Source: a virus
Direction: 5' to 3' (one strand)
DNA: 21,599 nucleotides
IMG/VR virus record: IMGVR_UViG_3300031972_000921
Span: 1 to 21,599 of that record
In this document: one piece after another, positions 13,339 to 20,674 of the stretch
How the letters are laid out: each line of letters opens with the position of its first letter
Position numbering within the stretch: the stretch's first letter is position 1
Made by a program: the position numbers and the translations under genes
The notes under the pieces: generated by a model
The model's input: the letters and a program-made list of their open reading frames with translations, nothing else
What the model was told of the DNA's origin: nothing
Databases searched by the model: none

Positions 13339-13445
13339 GGTAAGTTATACTTTAAATATTGTTCTTTTAAGTGCTTCCATTTTAAATAACCTCTTTGTGT
13401 TACTGTCCATTTTATAAATGTATCAATTTTTCTCAAGCCATACAT
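13326..13445 (-). CDS. Tiny protein of unknown function with PWDD end
   Basis: The 39-residue frame begins MYGLRKIDTFIKWTVTQRGY and ends LKYNLPWDD. Aromatic and basic residues dominate the body and the tail is acidic. It starts eight bases after the nuclease stop, with AAGGAG about 12 bases upstream, and overlaps the next gene by 13 bp. There is no recognisable family. It is retained because it makes the strand continuously coding with plausible spacing. Confidence 0.5.
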   Translation of the reverse strand: MYGLRKIDTFIKWTVTQRGYLKWKHLKEQYLKYNLPWDD

Positions 13446-13453
13446 ACGTCTTG

Positions 13454-13909
13454 CTATCTCCTTGCTCCTTTGTTTTTCAAAATTAGCCTTACTGTTTCCT
13501 CGCATTCTTTTTGATTTTGTGGTTTATACAATATAACATTAGGTAAATGTTCTTTAACATATTTTTTAAACATCTTCCAACGTAAAGGAAAACTTTCGTT
13601 TGCTCTACCTTTACATTCAATAATAAATCCTTGACCCATAAAGTCTGGTGTATAAGATATGTTTAATATCTTTTTATGTCCACGATCTTTATAGTCACCT
13701 TTACCGTTAGCGCATCTTTCATAAGCCGATGTATCAAACTGGTACGCTGGAAATATTTCATAAGTATGTCCTTCATAAACAGCTTGTATTTTTGCTTTTT
13801 TAAGAGCTAAATGCATGTGTTTTTCTAGTCCTGATGCGAAAGTTATCCCGTCACAAGTAACTTTTCTACTTGTAACAGGTCCTTTCTTTCTTCTAATCTT
13901 TCTTCTCAT
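13454..13909 (-). CDS. DUF1064-like PD-(D/E)xK endonuclease
   Basis: The 151-residue product shows a type II-like nuclease core: GITFASGLEKHMHLALKKAK with Glu29, YTPDF with Asp89, and FIIECKG with Glu98-Cys-Lys100, giving E-(x)n-PD-(x)8-ExK. The layout resembles DUF1064/T7 endonuclease I-type phage resolvases and recycling nucleases. A longer frame starts at 13951, but it would overlap the upstream gene by 59 bp and adds a hydrophobic stretch, so the ATG at 13909 is chosen. The basic start (MRRKIRRKKGP) fits DNA binding. Roles in resolving recombination intermediates or branched replication DNA are plausible next to the recombination genes. Confidence 0.75.
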   Translation of the reverse strand: MRRKIRRKKGPVTSRKVTCDGITFASGLEKHMHLALKKAKIQAVYEGHTYEIFPAYQFDTSAYERCANGKGDYKDRGHKKILNISYTPDFMGQGFIIECKGRANESFPLRWKMFKKYVKEHLPNVILYKPQNQKECEETVRLILKNKGARR

Positions 13910-14117
13910 CTTCAATACATTTTTTAGCAGCTTCAATATACAATAAAGCATCCATTATCTCTTCTTGTACATCTGTTAAAAACATACACAAGCCTTTCTT
14001 GCCTGTTTCTATTTCGTTACACATTGTTTGGCCATATTTCTTTTGGCCAGTAATGCTACGATTATCCATCTTCCTTAGTACAGCCTGTACTATCTTATCT
14101 TTAGTTTTAATCTGCAT
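13893..14117 (-). CDS. Small MazG-like all-alpha NTP pyrophosphohydrolase
   Basis: The 74-residue product reads I-x-x-K-x-x-x-R-S-I-T-G-QKKYG-x-T-M then FLTDVQEEIMDALLYIEAAKK (residues about 47-67). The E-E-x-x-D-A-x-x-Y-I-E arrangement and preceding Q-K-K-Y-G are typical of short MazG/dNTP pyrophosphohydrolase-like phage proteins. A TTG at 14126 could extend it by three residues; ATG 14117 is preferred. It overlaps the GIY-YIG/MazG gene upstream and the nuclease downstream. By analogy with T4 dCTPase it could hydrolyse a canonical dNTP, here perhaps dCTP; substrate is inference. Confidence 0.65.
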   Translation of the reverse strand: MQIKTKDKIVQAVLRKMDNRSITGQKKYGQTMCNEIETGKKGLCMFLTDVQEEIMDALLYIEAAKKCIEDEKKD

Positions 14118-14895
14118 CTTTGACAAATGTTCCGTTAACCATTTTACCTGTACGTTTAGATATTACGTTATATGCTTCTGATATACACGTTTCTATGTTT
14201 ACATTATTTAAATGTGCTAAGTTAGTTAATACTACAACCATATCACCAATAGCATCTATAACTTCTGGCTTATCGTTTTCTAGTGTAGCTTTAGCTAGCT
14301 CACCCATTTCTTCTTGTAGTTTGATTAATTGAGTTTTAGTATCACCTTTATCGTATAGTCCTCTTTCATCAGCCCATTGTCTAATGTTTTCAAACATTTT
14401 TAAAGGTTTTTTACAGCATTTAACTACTGGTTTTTCAAACACATCATTGTTTTCGTAGAACCTAGCAAATGCTTTGTTATATACATAACTTCTATTATTA
14501 TTAAACATAGAAGTTTTAACGTTTTTCATTATCCAGTTTATTGTTTTAGGTGTTATATCTAACTTACCGTGATCAGTTTGCCAAGACATACCCATATTAT
14601 CAAACAATTGACCTTTTAATTTATCCACCGGAACTGGAAACGTTGTGGTCTGTTCAGTTATATTTATATTCATATTTGATTTTGGTTTAAGGTTTTTATA
14701 TGGTACCATATCTACCCGGTAGCCATATTCTCTTTGTAATTTTCTCTCTTTTGTTGATATATAATCAACATCAGTAGAGCTTTCTAGTATTTCATATTCA
14801 TCAGGGTTATAACCTTGCTGAACTGTGACCCGGTTATTAAGATCACAGGTAACACCAATTTTTTTACCTGGAATATGATAAATATAATATGTCAT
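14107..14895 (-). CDS. Fusion of GIY-YIG-like nuclease domain and MazG pyrophosphohydrolase domain
   Basis: The 262-residue product joins two recognisable parts. Residues 1-65 look like a GIY-YIG fold: YIY at 4-6, KIG at 12-14 followed by DLNNRV with Arg22, and Glu50 in TKERKLQ as the expected metal ligand. Residues about 165-262 form a MazG domain with EEMGE (195-199), then ExxD at Glu211-Asp214 and Asp218 (EVIDAIGD), i.e. EExxE-x11-ExxD. Residues 80-165 are not recognised. MazG enzymes cleave NTP to NMP and PPi; GIY-YIG domains cut DNA. It lies between the dCMP hydroxymethylase-like gene and another MazG-like gene, so dNTP-pool control linked to modified cytosine is possible. Confidence 0.7.
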   Translation of the reverse strand: MTYYIYHIPGKKIGVTCDLNNRVTVQQGYNPDEYEILESSTDVDYISTKERKLQREYGYRVDMVPYKNLKPKSNMNINITEQTTTFPVPVDKLKGQLFDNMGMSWQTDHGKLDITPKTINWIMKNVKTSMFNNNRSYVYNKAFARFYENNDVFEKPVVKCCKKPLKMFENIRQWADERGLYDKGDTKTQLIKLQEEMGELAKATLENDKPEVIDAIGDMVVVLTNLAHLNNVNIETCISEAYNVISKRTGKMVNGTFVKDAD

Positions 14896-15761
14896 AATTT
14901 ATCGTTATATATATGCATGTTATGTGCGTGATGGTAATACCATCCTGTGTCCATAGACAGTCTCTCTGCAACAAGTTTTTGTAACATACTAAAACAGTAT
15001 TGATCATTACAAAAGCCGTACCAGAGATCATTAGATCGCATATAAACAGACATATTTAGTTTATCATTAAGTATTGTAAATTGAACAGCATATGTACAAG
15101 GAGTATCAGACTCATATGTACCGTGTTCTTTACAATCGTATATACTTATAGCAGCGTGTCTTGTTTCTTTATGGTTTTTAAGCTTATTGACTACATAATC
15201 TATTTGATGATTACGTTGCCATTGCCAACCGTAATTACTTCTTACGTGACCATTTTCATCTGCCATTTTTTCCCATATAGGTGGAACCTTACCATATATA
15301 TCACCTAGCTTTTTAACACTAGGATCGCCAGATAAGTACCATTGCCATTCGGCTTCAGCATAATCAGGCTTCCAATTACGATCTTCGTTTGTTATATAAT
15401 TTTCTAATGGTTTTTCAATTGTAAAGCCACAATTAAATATAGCCTTTGTATTGTCAAAATCAACACCATTTCTTATTATATAATCCCACAAGTAATTGTA
15501 TGCGTGATATAATTGATATTCACTTATCTTCTCCCATATTCTAATTGGTCCATAAACATTAGGTGTTGATCCTAGTTTTTTACGATTAGGATATTTACCT
15601 TTTTCTATATCTATATACCAAATAGGCTCTCCCCATTTAGCTTGCCTTGGTGTTATACATATATCGTTTTCGTGACACCATAGTCTAGCTTTTTCTTCAT
15701 TATCAGTTCGGGTGTATTCACCCATACTGTATTTCTTATTCCCACGGAAGGCTGCTGTCAT
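14892..15761 (-). CDS. Thymidylate synthase-fold enzyme, probable dCMP hydroxymethylase
   Basis: The 289-residue product has the TS fold: a nucleophilic Cys222 (DTPCTYAVQF), Arg201 (TRHAAIS), Arg242-Ser243 and Asp245 (MRSNDLWYGF), and Tyr285 in HIYNDKL. In thymidylate synthases the residue eight positions after that Asp is Asn (E. coli Asn177), which selects dUMP. Here it is Asp253 (GFCND), the change found in T4 dCMP hydroxymethylase and known to switch TS to dCMP. So 5-hydroxymethylation or methylation of dCMP is more likely than dTMP synthesis. Neighbouring MazG-like genes fit that role. The start at 15761 overlaps the helicase gene by 26 bp; an internal ATG at 15725 is an alternative. Confidence 0.75.
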   Translation of the reverse strand: MTAAFRGNKKYSMGEYTRTDNEEKARLWCHENDICITPRQAKWGEPIWYIDIEKGKYPNRKKLGSTPNVYGPIRIWEKISEYQLYHAYNYLWDYIIRNGVDFDNTKAIFNCGFTIEKPLENYITNEDRNWKPDYAEAEWQWYLSGDPSVKKLGDIYGKVPPIWEKMADENGHVRSNYGWQWQRNHQIDYVVNKLKNHKETRHAAISIYDCKEHGTYESDTPCTYAVQFTILNDKLNMSVYMRSNDLWYGFCNDQYCFSMLQKLVAERLSMDTGWYYHHAHNMHIYNDKL

Positions 15762-17466
15762 CTTTGTTTTCGTCTAATACGTTAACTTGTGGCACAAATG
15801 ATCCTGATCTGCGCTCCCATGTAAAATGCGCCTCAGCGCCGTTTTCACCTAGGTTTTGAAACTTAACTTTAAGTACTTTTACTTTAGTAGTTTTGGCTTC
15901 ATAATCTCTATGTACTAATAAACCGTGATAACTAGCATCATACCATTCACCACCGCCTTTTATGTTATACATAGTTGGTTCTTCCATTCTACCGTCTTGG
16001 CCTTTATACATTTTAGTTGGATGTGCTACTATAAACGTTAAAACATCATACTTTTTACAGAACTGCTCAATCTTAGCTAAGTAGTCCATAGTATATCTAT
16101 TAACATCATCTGAAACTGCATTTGTATCTCTGACCTTATTATAAGGATCTATCACAAGGCATTTAATACCTTTACGTTTAACTAGCTCTGCACCTTTACG
16201 TAATACTGATTCTAAACTATATTTATCCATATCTATGAAATAATAGTTATCGTTAACGTGGTCAGAAACTTCTTTCCATTTACCACTACCAATATCACTA
16301 GGTGAAGGCATATCACCCCACGTTTTACGCATAAGTTTATGGGCATGTAAATAAATAGGCGCGTTTTCTGGACTAGCAAAAGCAGTCTTCCAACCGTACA
16401 TTTTATTATACCCTACAACCATTTGATCAACAAAATCAGACTTCCCACTACTAGGGATACCAGTAACAGTAATAAACTGTCCAGTATAAGTGCTGAATAC
16501 TTCGTCGAAATTTTTGAGCCCAACTTGGTAGCCAGGTTTAAAACCATTTTTAACAAAGTCTTTAAGATCATTTTCTACGTTTTTAAGTGTTGTAACATTT
16601 TCCAGCGGAACTTGTATTGCGCTGTGTATAGCATTAGCAAGCTCGTTGCTGCCATATTTTATTAAGTATTCGTTTGCGTCTTTACAATCATTAAAATCAA
16701 CTAAATAACAGTTTTCAGCACCAAGCCTACGTATAAACTCTTGTCTTAACATAGTACCAGGTTCATCAGCATCTACAGCTAGTATTATTTTTTCTTTATC
16801 TTCAAAATAATCTATACAGTTATCTAAGTAATCTAGGTTATTGTGATTTAACGTAGCACCATTTGGAACTGATATAACATTTCTTATACCAGCTTCATGT
16901 AATGATAATACATCTATTTCGCCTTCAACTATTACACAGGTTGTATGACCAACAATACTATTAATATTATAAAATACTTTTTCAGCACCTTTATATAATT
17001 TAAAGTTTTTAGCGCCGTCACGGTATTTAATATTTATTAGTTGGTTACCTATAAAATAATTGAACTTAATTGTGTTCTCAGTTTTACCAGTTTGAGGCAT
17101 AAACTCAGGACCTTCAGAAACATTTAATGCTTCTAAAGTATCCTGAGATATTCCTCTGGACTTAAACCATTCTATAACTTTACTACTGGGAGTTTCATGA
17201 GTCTTAGTTGAAAAACTAGGACGTACGTATTCACGTTCACTAGCTCCCTTACGTTTGTAAGTATGTAGTTGATAAGTTGTATTACAGTTGTGGCAAGTAC
17301 CGAGACCACGTTCCCAATCATAAGACGCGCATTTGGCCTTTTGATTTTTGGGTTTCCTGTCGTGGGAACACAGAGGACAAATCCCCTGTGTTTTACCTAC
17401 GTCAAGCTTGTATTGATTGAACTCATCAATCAAAAATCCATTGATCTCTTTATCTTCTACTTGCAT
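15736..17466 (-). CDS. T7 gp4-like DNA primase-helicase
   Basis: The enzyme should prime and unwind the replication fork. The 576-residue product has an N-terminal zinc site (Cys30, Cys33, Cys58, Cys61), a TOPRIM domain (VIVEGEIDVLSL at 178-189 and AVDADEPG at 230-237) and a RecA-like DnaB-family helicase with Walker A GIPSSGKS (336-343), Walker B CLVIDPYN (436-443) and IVAHPTK (479-485). The layout is that of T7 gp4 and mitochondrial Twinkle. No DNA polymerase is in the window; it may be outside. It is followed ten bases upstream by the SSB gene and overlaps the hydroxymethylase gene downstream. Confidence 0.92.
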   Translation of the reverse strand: MQVEDKEINGFLIDEFNQYKLDVGKTQGICPLCSHDRKPKNQKAKCASYDWERGLGTCHNCNTTYQLHTYKRKGASEREYVRPSFSTKTHETPSSKVIEWFKSRGISQDTLEALNVSEGPEFMPQTGKTENTIKFNYFIGNQLINIKYRDGAKNFKLYKGAEKVFYNINSIVGHTTCVIVEGEIDVLSLHEAGIRNVISVPNGATLNHNNLDYLDNCIDYFEDKEKIILAVDADEPGTMLRQEFIRRLGAENCYLVDFNDCKDANEYLIKYGSNELANAIHSAIQVPLENVTTLKNVENDLKDFVKNGFKPGYQVGLKNFDEVFSTYTGQFITVTGIPSSGKSDFVDQMVVGYNKMYGWKTAFASPENAPIYLHAHKLMRKTWGDMPSPSDIGSGKWKEVSDHVNDNYYFIDMDKYSLESVLRKGAELVKRKGIKCLVIDPYNKVRDTNAVSDDVNRYTMDYLAKIEQFCKKYDVLTFIVAHPTKMYKGQDGRMEEPTMYNIKGGGEWYDASYHGLLVHRDYEAKTTKVKVLKVKFQNLGENGAEAHFTWERRSGSFVPQVNVLDENKDDSSLPWE

Positions 17467-17475
17467 TTATAATAT

Positions 17476-17793
17476 TTAAAACGGTAAATCTTCTTTTACA
17501 TCTTGTACAGGTTGCTGCACACTTACAGAGCCATCAGCTTGTGGATTACTAACGGGTTCTGGGAACGCGCCGTTTGTCCAAACAACTCTGCAATTACCAA
17601 GGTAAGTTTTAGCTGCTTTAGCTTCTCTTTCTTCCTTGGTTTGATCTACTACAACTGGACCTTGATTTCCAAATTGATCAGGTTCATCGTTGATTGAGAT
17701 ACTAATTGGTAAGTATTTACCTTTCTTACCTGTGATAATTTTATCCTTAGGTATTTGTGAAAGATTAATACTGGTTTTAATAATTCCTGCCAT
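17476..17793 (-). CDS. Phage single-stranded DNA-binding protein
   Basis: The 105-residue product has a predicted beta-rich first 75 residues (INLSQIPKDKIITGKKGKYL, then VVVDQTKEERE, then GNCRVVWTNG) and a Gln/Pro/Ser-rich linker ending in DVKEDLPF, the acidic-hydrophobic tip used by SSBs to dock replication partners. Position between the exonuclease/ERF genes and the primase-helicase supports the role. The core is not the bacterial SSB type, so assignment rests on tail plus context. Confidence 0.7.
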   Translation of the reverse strand: MAGIIKTSINLSQIPKDKIITGKKGKYLPISISINDEPDQFGNQGPVVVDQTKEEREAKAAKTYLGNCRVVWTNGAFPEPVSNPQADGSVSVQQPVQDVKEDLPF

Positions 17794-17795
17794 AA

Positions 17796-17963
17796 TTAAT
17801 AAGCATTTAATTGGTTAAACATTCTAGACATCTGAGCTTTTGTAGCACCAGTGCCTCTTCTTAAATTGTCAACAGCTTTTACATGTGATTGATTAGTGTA
17901 AAAATTGTTAACGCTTGTTGTCATGCCTGTTACGTCGCATGTTCTTTTTCTAGTTCTTGCCAT
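17796..17963 (-). CDS. Small protein of unknown function in the recombination block
   Basis: The 55-residue frame fits between the SSB and exonuclease genes with two- and nine-base spacers. It begins MARTRKRTCDVTGMTTSVNN, has a central VKAVDNLRRGTGATKAQMSR helix and ends MFNQLNAY. The basic start and helical body suggest DNA association; the T-K-A-Q-M element looks like a small HTH-like helix. I do not recognise a named family. Confidence 0.65.
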   Translation of the reverse strand: MARTRKRTCDVTGMTTSVNNFYTNQSHVKAVDNLRRGTGATKAQMSRMFNQLNAY

Positions 17964-17972
17964 ATTATTATA

Positions 17973-18704
17973 TTAAAGTGTTTTACTTATGAAATATTGT
18001 TTTGGATTAAAATCCTTGGTTTTATAGAACAGCTCATAAGCATCTTCTGCTCTATTAACCTTGTCTTGCCCTGACGAATAAAATTCAGCAGAACAGTCAA
18101 ACACTCCTATTTGGTGTGTTGTTTTGTCGATAACTAAGAATATCATTTCGTAGCCAAATAATTGACTGTATATATATGCTTGTGCATCGTAATTATACCT
18201 AAATGCATTTGACCTAAATTTGTTTATATCTGCTGTAGTTTTCAAATCAACTATAACTTTATCATCATGATTAATAATGTCTGCTTTACCTTTCCAGGTA
18301 TATTTATTTAGTTTGGCAACACCCGGTACTTCGTAGTCAACGCTAGCACCTTGAATTAAATTTTTGCAAACTTCATTATTCATAATTTTTTCAGTCATAA
18401 GTTCAATATGATCAACTTCATGTTGTAATAAACATAATTCGCCTTCAGACATCTCTTTATACAATTTAGTATTTCTAGTTGATGATTGTATCACTTTATA
18501 CTTTTTCAGTTTATCTGGTTCAAGTATAGCTGTGTGAAAATAACCACCTACTAAAAATGCAGATGTTTGTTTTGACGGTTGGCCATAAGCTAATGGGTTT
18601 TTTAACAACACACCAATATCAGAAGTACTTAAAAAATTCCTACCAAAGTCTCCATAATAATCTTCATCGTTACGTAGCTTTTTTAGGATCTCCTCTTTTG
18701 TCAT
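17973..18704 (-). CDS. RecE/Cas4-like PD-(D/E)xK exonuclease
   Basis: The 243-residue product matches the exodeoxyribonuclease VIII C-terminal type (RecB-like nuclease). Motifs: LVGGYFHTAILEPD at 51-64 (the G-x-x-x-H motif), KGKADIINHDDKVIVDLKTT at 138-157 with Asp142, Asp153 and Lys155, and YDAQAYIYS at 172-180 (motif with Gln and Tyr). Such enzymes resect double-strand ends 5'-3' and pair with an annealing protein, here the adjacent ERF gene one base upstream. No ATPase domain is present. Confidence 0.85.
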   Translation of the reverse strand: MTKEEILKKLRNDEDYYGDFGRNFLSTSDIGVLLKNPLAYGQPSKQTSAFLVGGYFHTAILEPDKLKKYKVIQSSTRNTKLYKEMSEGELCLLQHEVDHIELMTEKIMNNEVCKNLIQGASVDYEVPGVAKLNKYTWKGKADIINHDDKVIVDLKTTADINKFRSNAFRYNYDAQAYIYSQLFGYEMIFLVIDKTTHQIGVFDCSAEFYSSGQDKVNRAEDAYELFYKTKDFNPKQYFISKTL

Positions 18705-18705
18705 A

Positions 18706-19215
18706 CTATAGTGTTAGTTGTTTTTCCAGTTCAGGAGTAAGTTTATATTTTTTCTTTATCGCATCTAACGTACCGCCAGATTTGATATACTTTTTAGCTG
18801 CATCCACATCGAAGTCAGACTTGTGATTGTTTGTAGCATCACTGTCTTGTGTGTCATCAATAAGGAACAAATTACCTAAAGCATATTTCTTACCATAAGA
18901 GGATGCGCTACCAAACTGTTGTGGAGTTTGCATACCCTTTTGCATTAAGTCTACTCCGACTATGGCTGATGTTGATAACATCATACCCTTTTCATCGTGT
19001 ATTGTAGCTGTTGATTTTAGTACTGGAACACCGTTAGATTCTGCGATTAACTTTTCGTTTACAGTAACGGTTACATTGTACTTTAGTAAGAAAGGCTTTA
19101 TTGATTCAAGTATATCTTCAGCACTACGAAAGTAATACTTACCGAAAGAATTAAATCTACTCTTTTTAGCCTTGAGCTCAGTTTGAATCTGAGCCAGTTT
19201 TTGTTGTAAAGTCAT
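18706..19215 (-). CDS. erf: ERF-family single-strand annealing recombinase
   Basis: The 169-residue product carries the ERF core: NSFGKYYFRSAEDILESIKP (22-41), a strand-rich middle, and QFGSASSYGKKYALGNLF (100-117) followed by DDTQDSD, the most conserved part of the family. ERF proteins anneal complementary ssDNA in phage recombination and genome circularisation. It sits directly before the RecE-like exonuclease and two genes before SSB, making a complete exonuclease/annealase module. It is the first gene after the longest gap on this strand, so a promoter for the replication block may lie just upstream (19216-19290). Confidence 0.88.
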   Translation of the reverse strand: MTLQQKLAQIQTELKAKKSRFNSFGKYYFRSAEDILESIKPFLLKYNVTVTVNEKLIAESNGVPVLKSTATIHDEKGMMLSTSAIVGVDLMQKGMQTPQQFGSASSYGKKYALGNLFLIDDTQDSDATNNHKSDFDVDAAKKYIKSGGTLDAIKKKYKLTPELEKQLTL

Positions 19216-19290
19216 ATTATAAAATTAAATTGTCTATATCTATAATTACATATTGGTGAACGCTATTTAATCAATTGTTCACTCTATAAC
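19216..19290 (-). promoter_or_regulatory. Main non-coding gap of the - strand block with an inverted repeat
   Basis: This 75-bp AT-rich spacer separates the sigma factor gene from the ERF gene. It contains a perfect 6-bp inverted repeat, GTGAAC at 19256-19261 and GTTCAC at 19277-19282, with a 15-base spacer. It could be an operator for the HTH protein or phage sigma, or a weak stem acting between transcripts. There is no U-tract typical of an intrinsic terminator, and I do not see a convincing TAnnTTTG Bacteroidetes -7 box. The promoter role is inferred from position only. Confidence 0.35.
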
Positions 19291-20061
19291 TTAAAGATAA
19301 TCAAGCACTTGTGTGTAATCTACATTATCAATAAGTTTTTGTACTGCTTGTTTTTTAACCTGTGAAACACGTACATATGCACTGCTGCCTTGTATACCTA
19401 GTTTACTAGCTATTGTCTTAGCATCATGCTTGTCACAGTCTAAACCATAGCTCATACGTAATACTTCGTACTCTTTATTGTTTAGATGTTTTTTAAGTAA
19501 GCCTTTTAAATATTGATTTAACATACCCACGTTATATGGCTCTGACTTATCAGGTATCTGAGCAGCCCAGTCTTCATTAAGGTCTGTTTTCTTTTCATCA
19601 ATACTTAAAAATATACTATTGAAAAACATTTCAACCATTTTCTTGTTGTGACCAAAGTTCTTACGTATTTCGTTTAGTTTATGCTCAGGTATTCTCATGT
19701 TACCACGATTAATATCTACAGCTCTACGTATTGCACCTTTGATACGTTTTGAGAAAAATGATTTTAATGTTTTTAATTGGTCTTCAGATTCTAACAACAA
19801 AGATCTGTCAAGCTTGCCAACAGCTAGTGTTAAACCAGCGCTACCTTCTTGTATCAAATCAAGTATAGTCATTACACCTGAGGCTTGTTGACTAGTTGAA
19901 AACTTTCTTGCAACGTTCTCTACTAGCGGTAAAAAACATGTTATCATTTGCTTATCATCATATATTGTGAAGTCATTATTTTGTACTTCAGGCAATTTGC
20001 TAACAAGTTCTTGAACCTCGTTTTTGTACCTTATATAATTATCTAAATTATATTTCTTCAT
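19291..20061 (-). CDS. Phage-encoded sigma-70 family RNA polymerase sigma factor
   Basis: The 256-residue product has region 2 at about 44-118 (LPLVENVARKF, ILDLIQEGSAGLTLAVGKLD, SFFSKRIKGAIRRAVD), a region 3 start (RIPEHKLNEIRKNF, 123-136) and region 4 at about 190-250 (NNKEYEVLRMSYGLD then TIASKLGIQGSSAYVRVSQV as the DNA-reading HTH). It lacks region 1.1 and is short like group 3 factors, but region 2 resembles RpoD. It would recruit host RNA polymerase to phage promoters, probably for middle or late genes. Its start overlaps the HTH gene by 14 bp. Confidence 0.88.
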   Translation of the reverse strand: MKKYNLDNYIRYKNEVQELVSKLPEVQNNDFTIYDDKQMITCFLPLVENVARKFSTSQQASGVMTILDLIQEGSAGLTLAVGKLDRSLLLESEDQLKTLKSFFSKRIKGAIRRAVDINRGNMRIPEHKLNEIRKNFGHNKKMVEMFFNSIFLSIDEKKTDLNEDWAAQIPDKSEPYNVGMLNQYLKGLLKKHLNNKEYEVLRMSYGLDCDKHDAKTIASKLGIQGSSAYVRVSQVKKQAVQKLIDNVDYTQVLDYL

Positions 20062-20653
20062 TTAGTATTTGTTTTTCTTGTTTTAAATCATCACACATAT
20101 GGCGATGTATTGTTCTTGTAGAGCAATTAAGTAAACCAGCAACACGACTGATAGTTATTTTTTTACCCATGTCGTTTAAATCCAACATAGTATCATATAT
20201 CATATCTTTGTCAATGCTAGATCTACCTATTAGTTGACCTACAATTTTTAATTTACCACTCAAGTCTAAACCTGAATAATCTTTAAACACTACTTTACGT
20301 AGCTTGTTTGACGGTGGGTCACCGCCTTGTTTTAATACATCTTCTATCATTTCATCTAGTAGTCGCTGTTTAATGAAGAAGGTTACAAAACCATTTTCTT
20401 TGTTAGCTATAAATTTAAAAACAGGTCTTAAATCTACATCTTCGTTAAGATAATATAATACAAGCATGTGCCATTTCAATGATTTGTATGTAGTTATTTT
20501 AGCCTTGCTATTAAACAAGTGATAACACTCATACGTACCATTTTCGTAGTATCTATATTGTTCAGTTTCAATAGTGGGCACATCATTAACAGGATCTTTC
20601 CTATATAATATGCGTCTATCATTTAACCATTTTATATTTCTATTCTGTGACAT
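20048..20653 (-). CDS. C-terminal HTH DNA-binding protein, probable regulator
   Basis: The 201-residue product has an unrecognised N-terminal 155 residues, with aromatic-rich strands (TEQYRYYENGTYECYHLFN) and helices, and a C-terminal HTH at about 162-190: KKITISRVAGLLNCSTRTIHRHM. The S-R-V-A-G-L-L-N-C-S-T-R-T-I-H-R-H pattern is typical of repressor or replication-origin HTHs. It is upstream of and overlaps the sigma gene, so it may regulate the same switch. Replication initiator is the alternative. Confidence 0.7.
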   Translation of the reverse strand: MSQNRNIKWLNDRRILYRKDPVNDVPTIETEQYRYYENGTYECYHLFNSKAKITTYKSLKWHMLVLYYLNEDVDLRPVFKFIANKENGFVTFFIKQRLLDEMIEDVLKQGGDPPSNKLRKVVFKDYSGLDLSGKLKIVGQLIGRSSIDKDMIYDTMLDLNDMGKKITISRVAGLLNCSTRTIHRHMCDDLKQEKQILNEEI

Positions 20654-20674
20654 TAGCCTATTACTAATTATATC

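Noticed and set aside
14892-15761. Ordinary thymidylate synthase
   Set aside because: The fold fits, but the Asn that selects dUMP is Asp here (Asp253), so dCMP is the more likely substrate. Not fully excluded without an assay.
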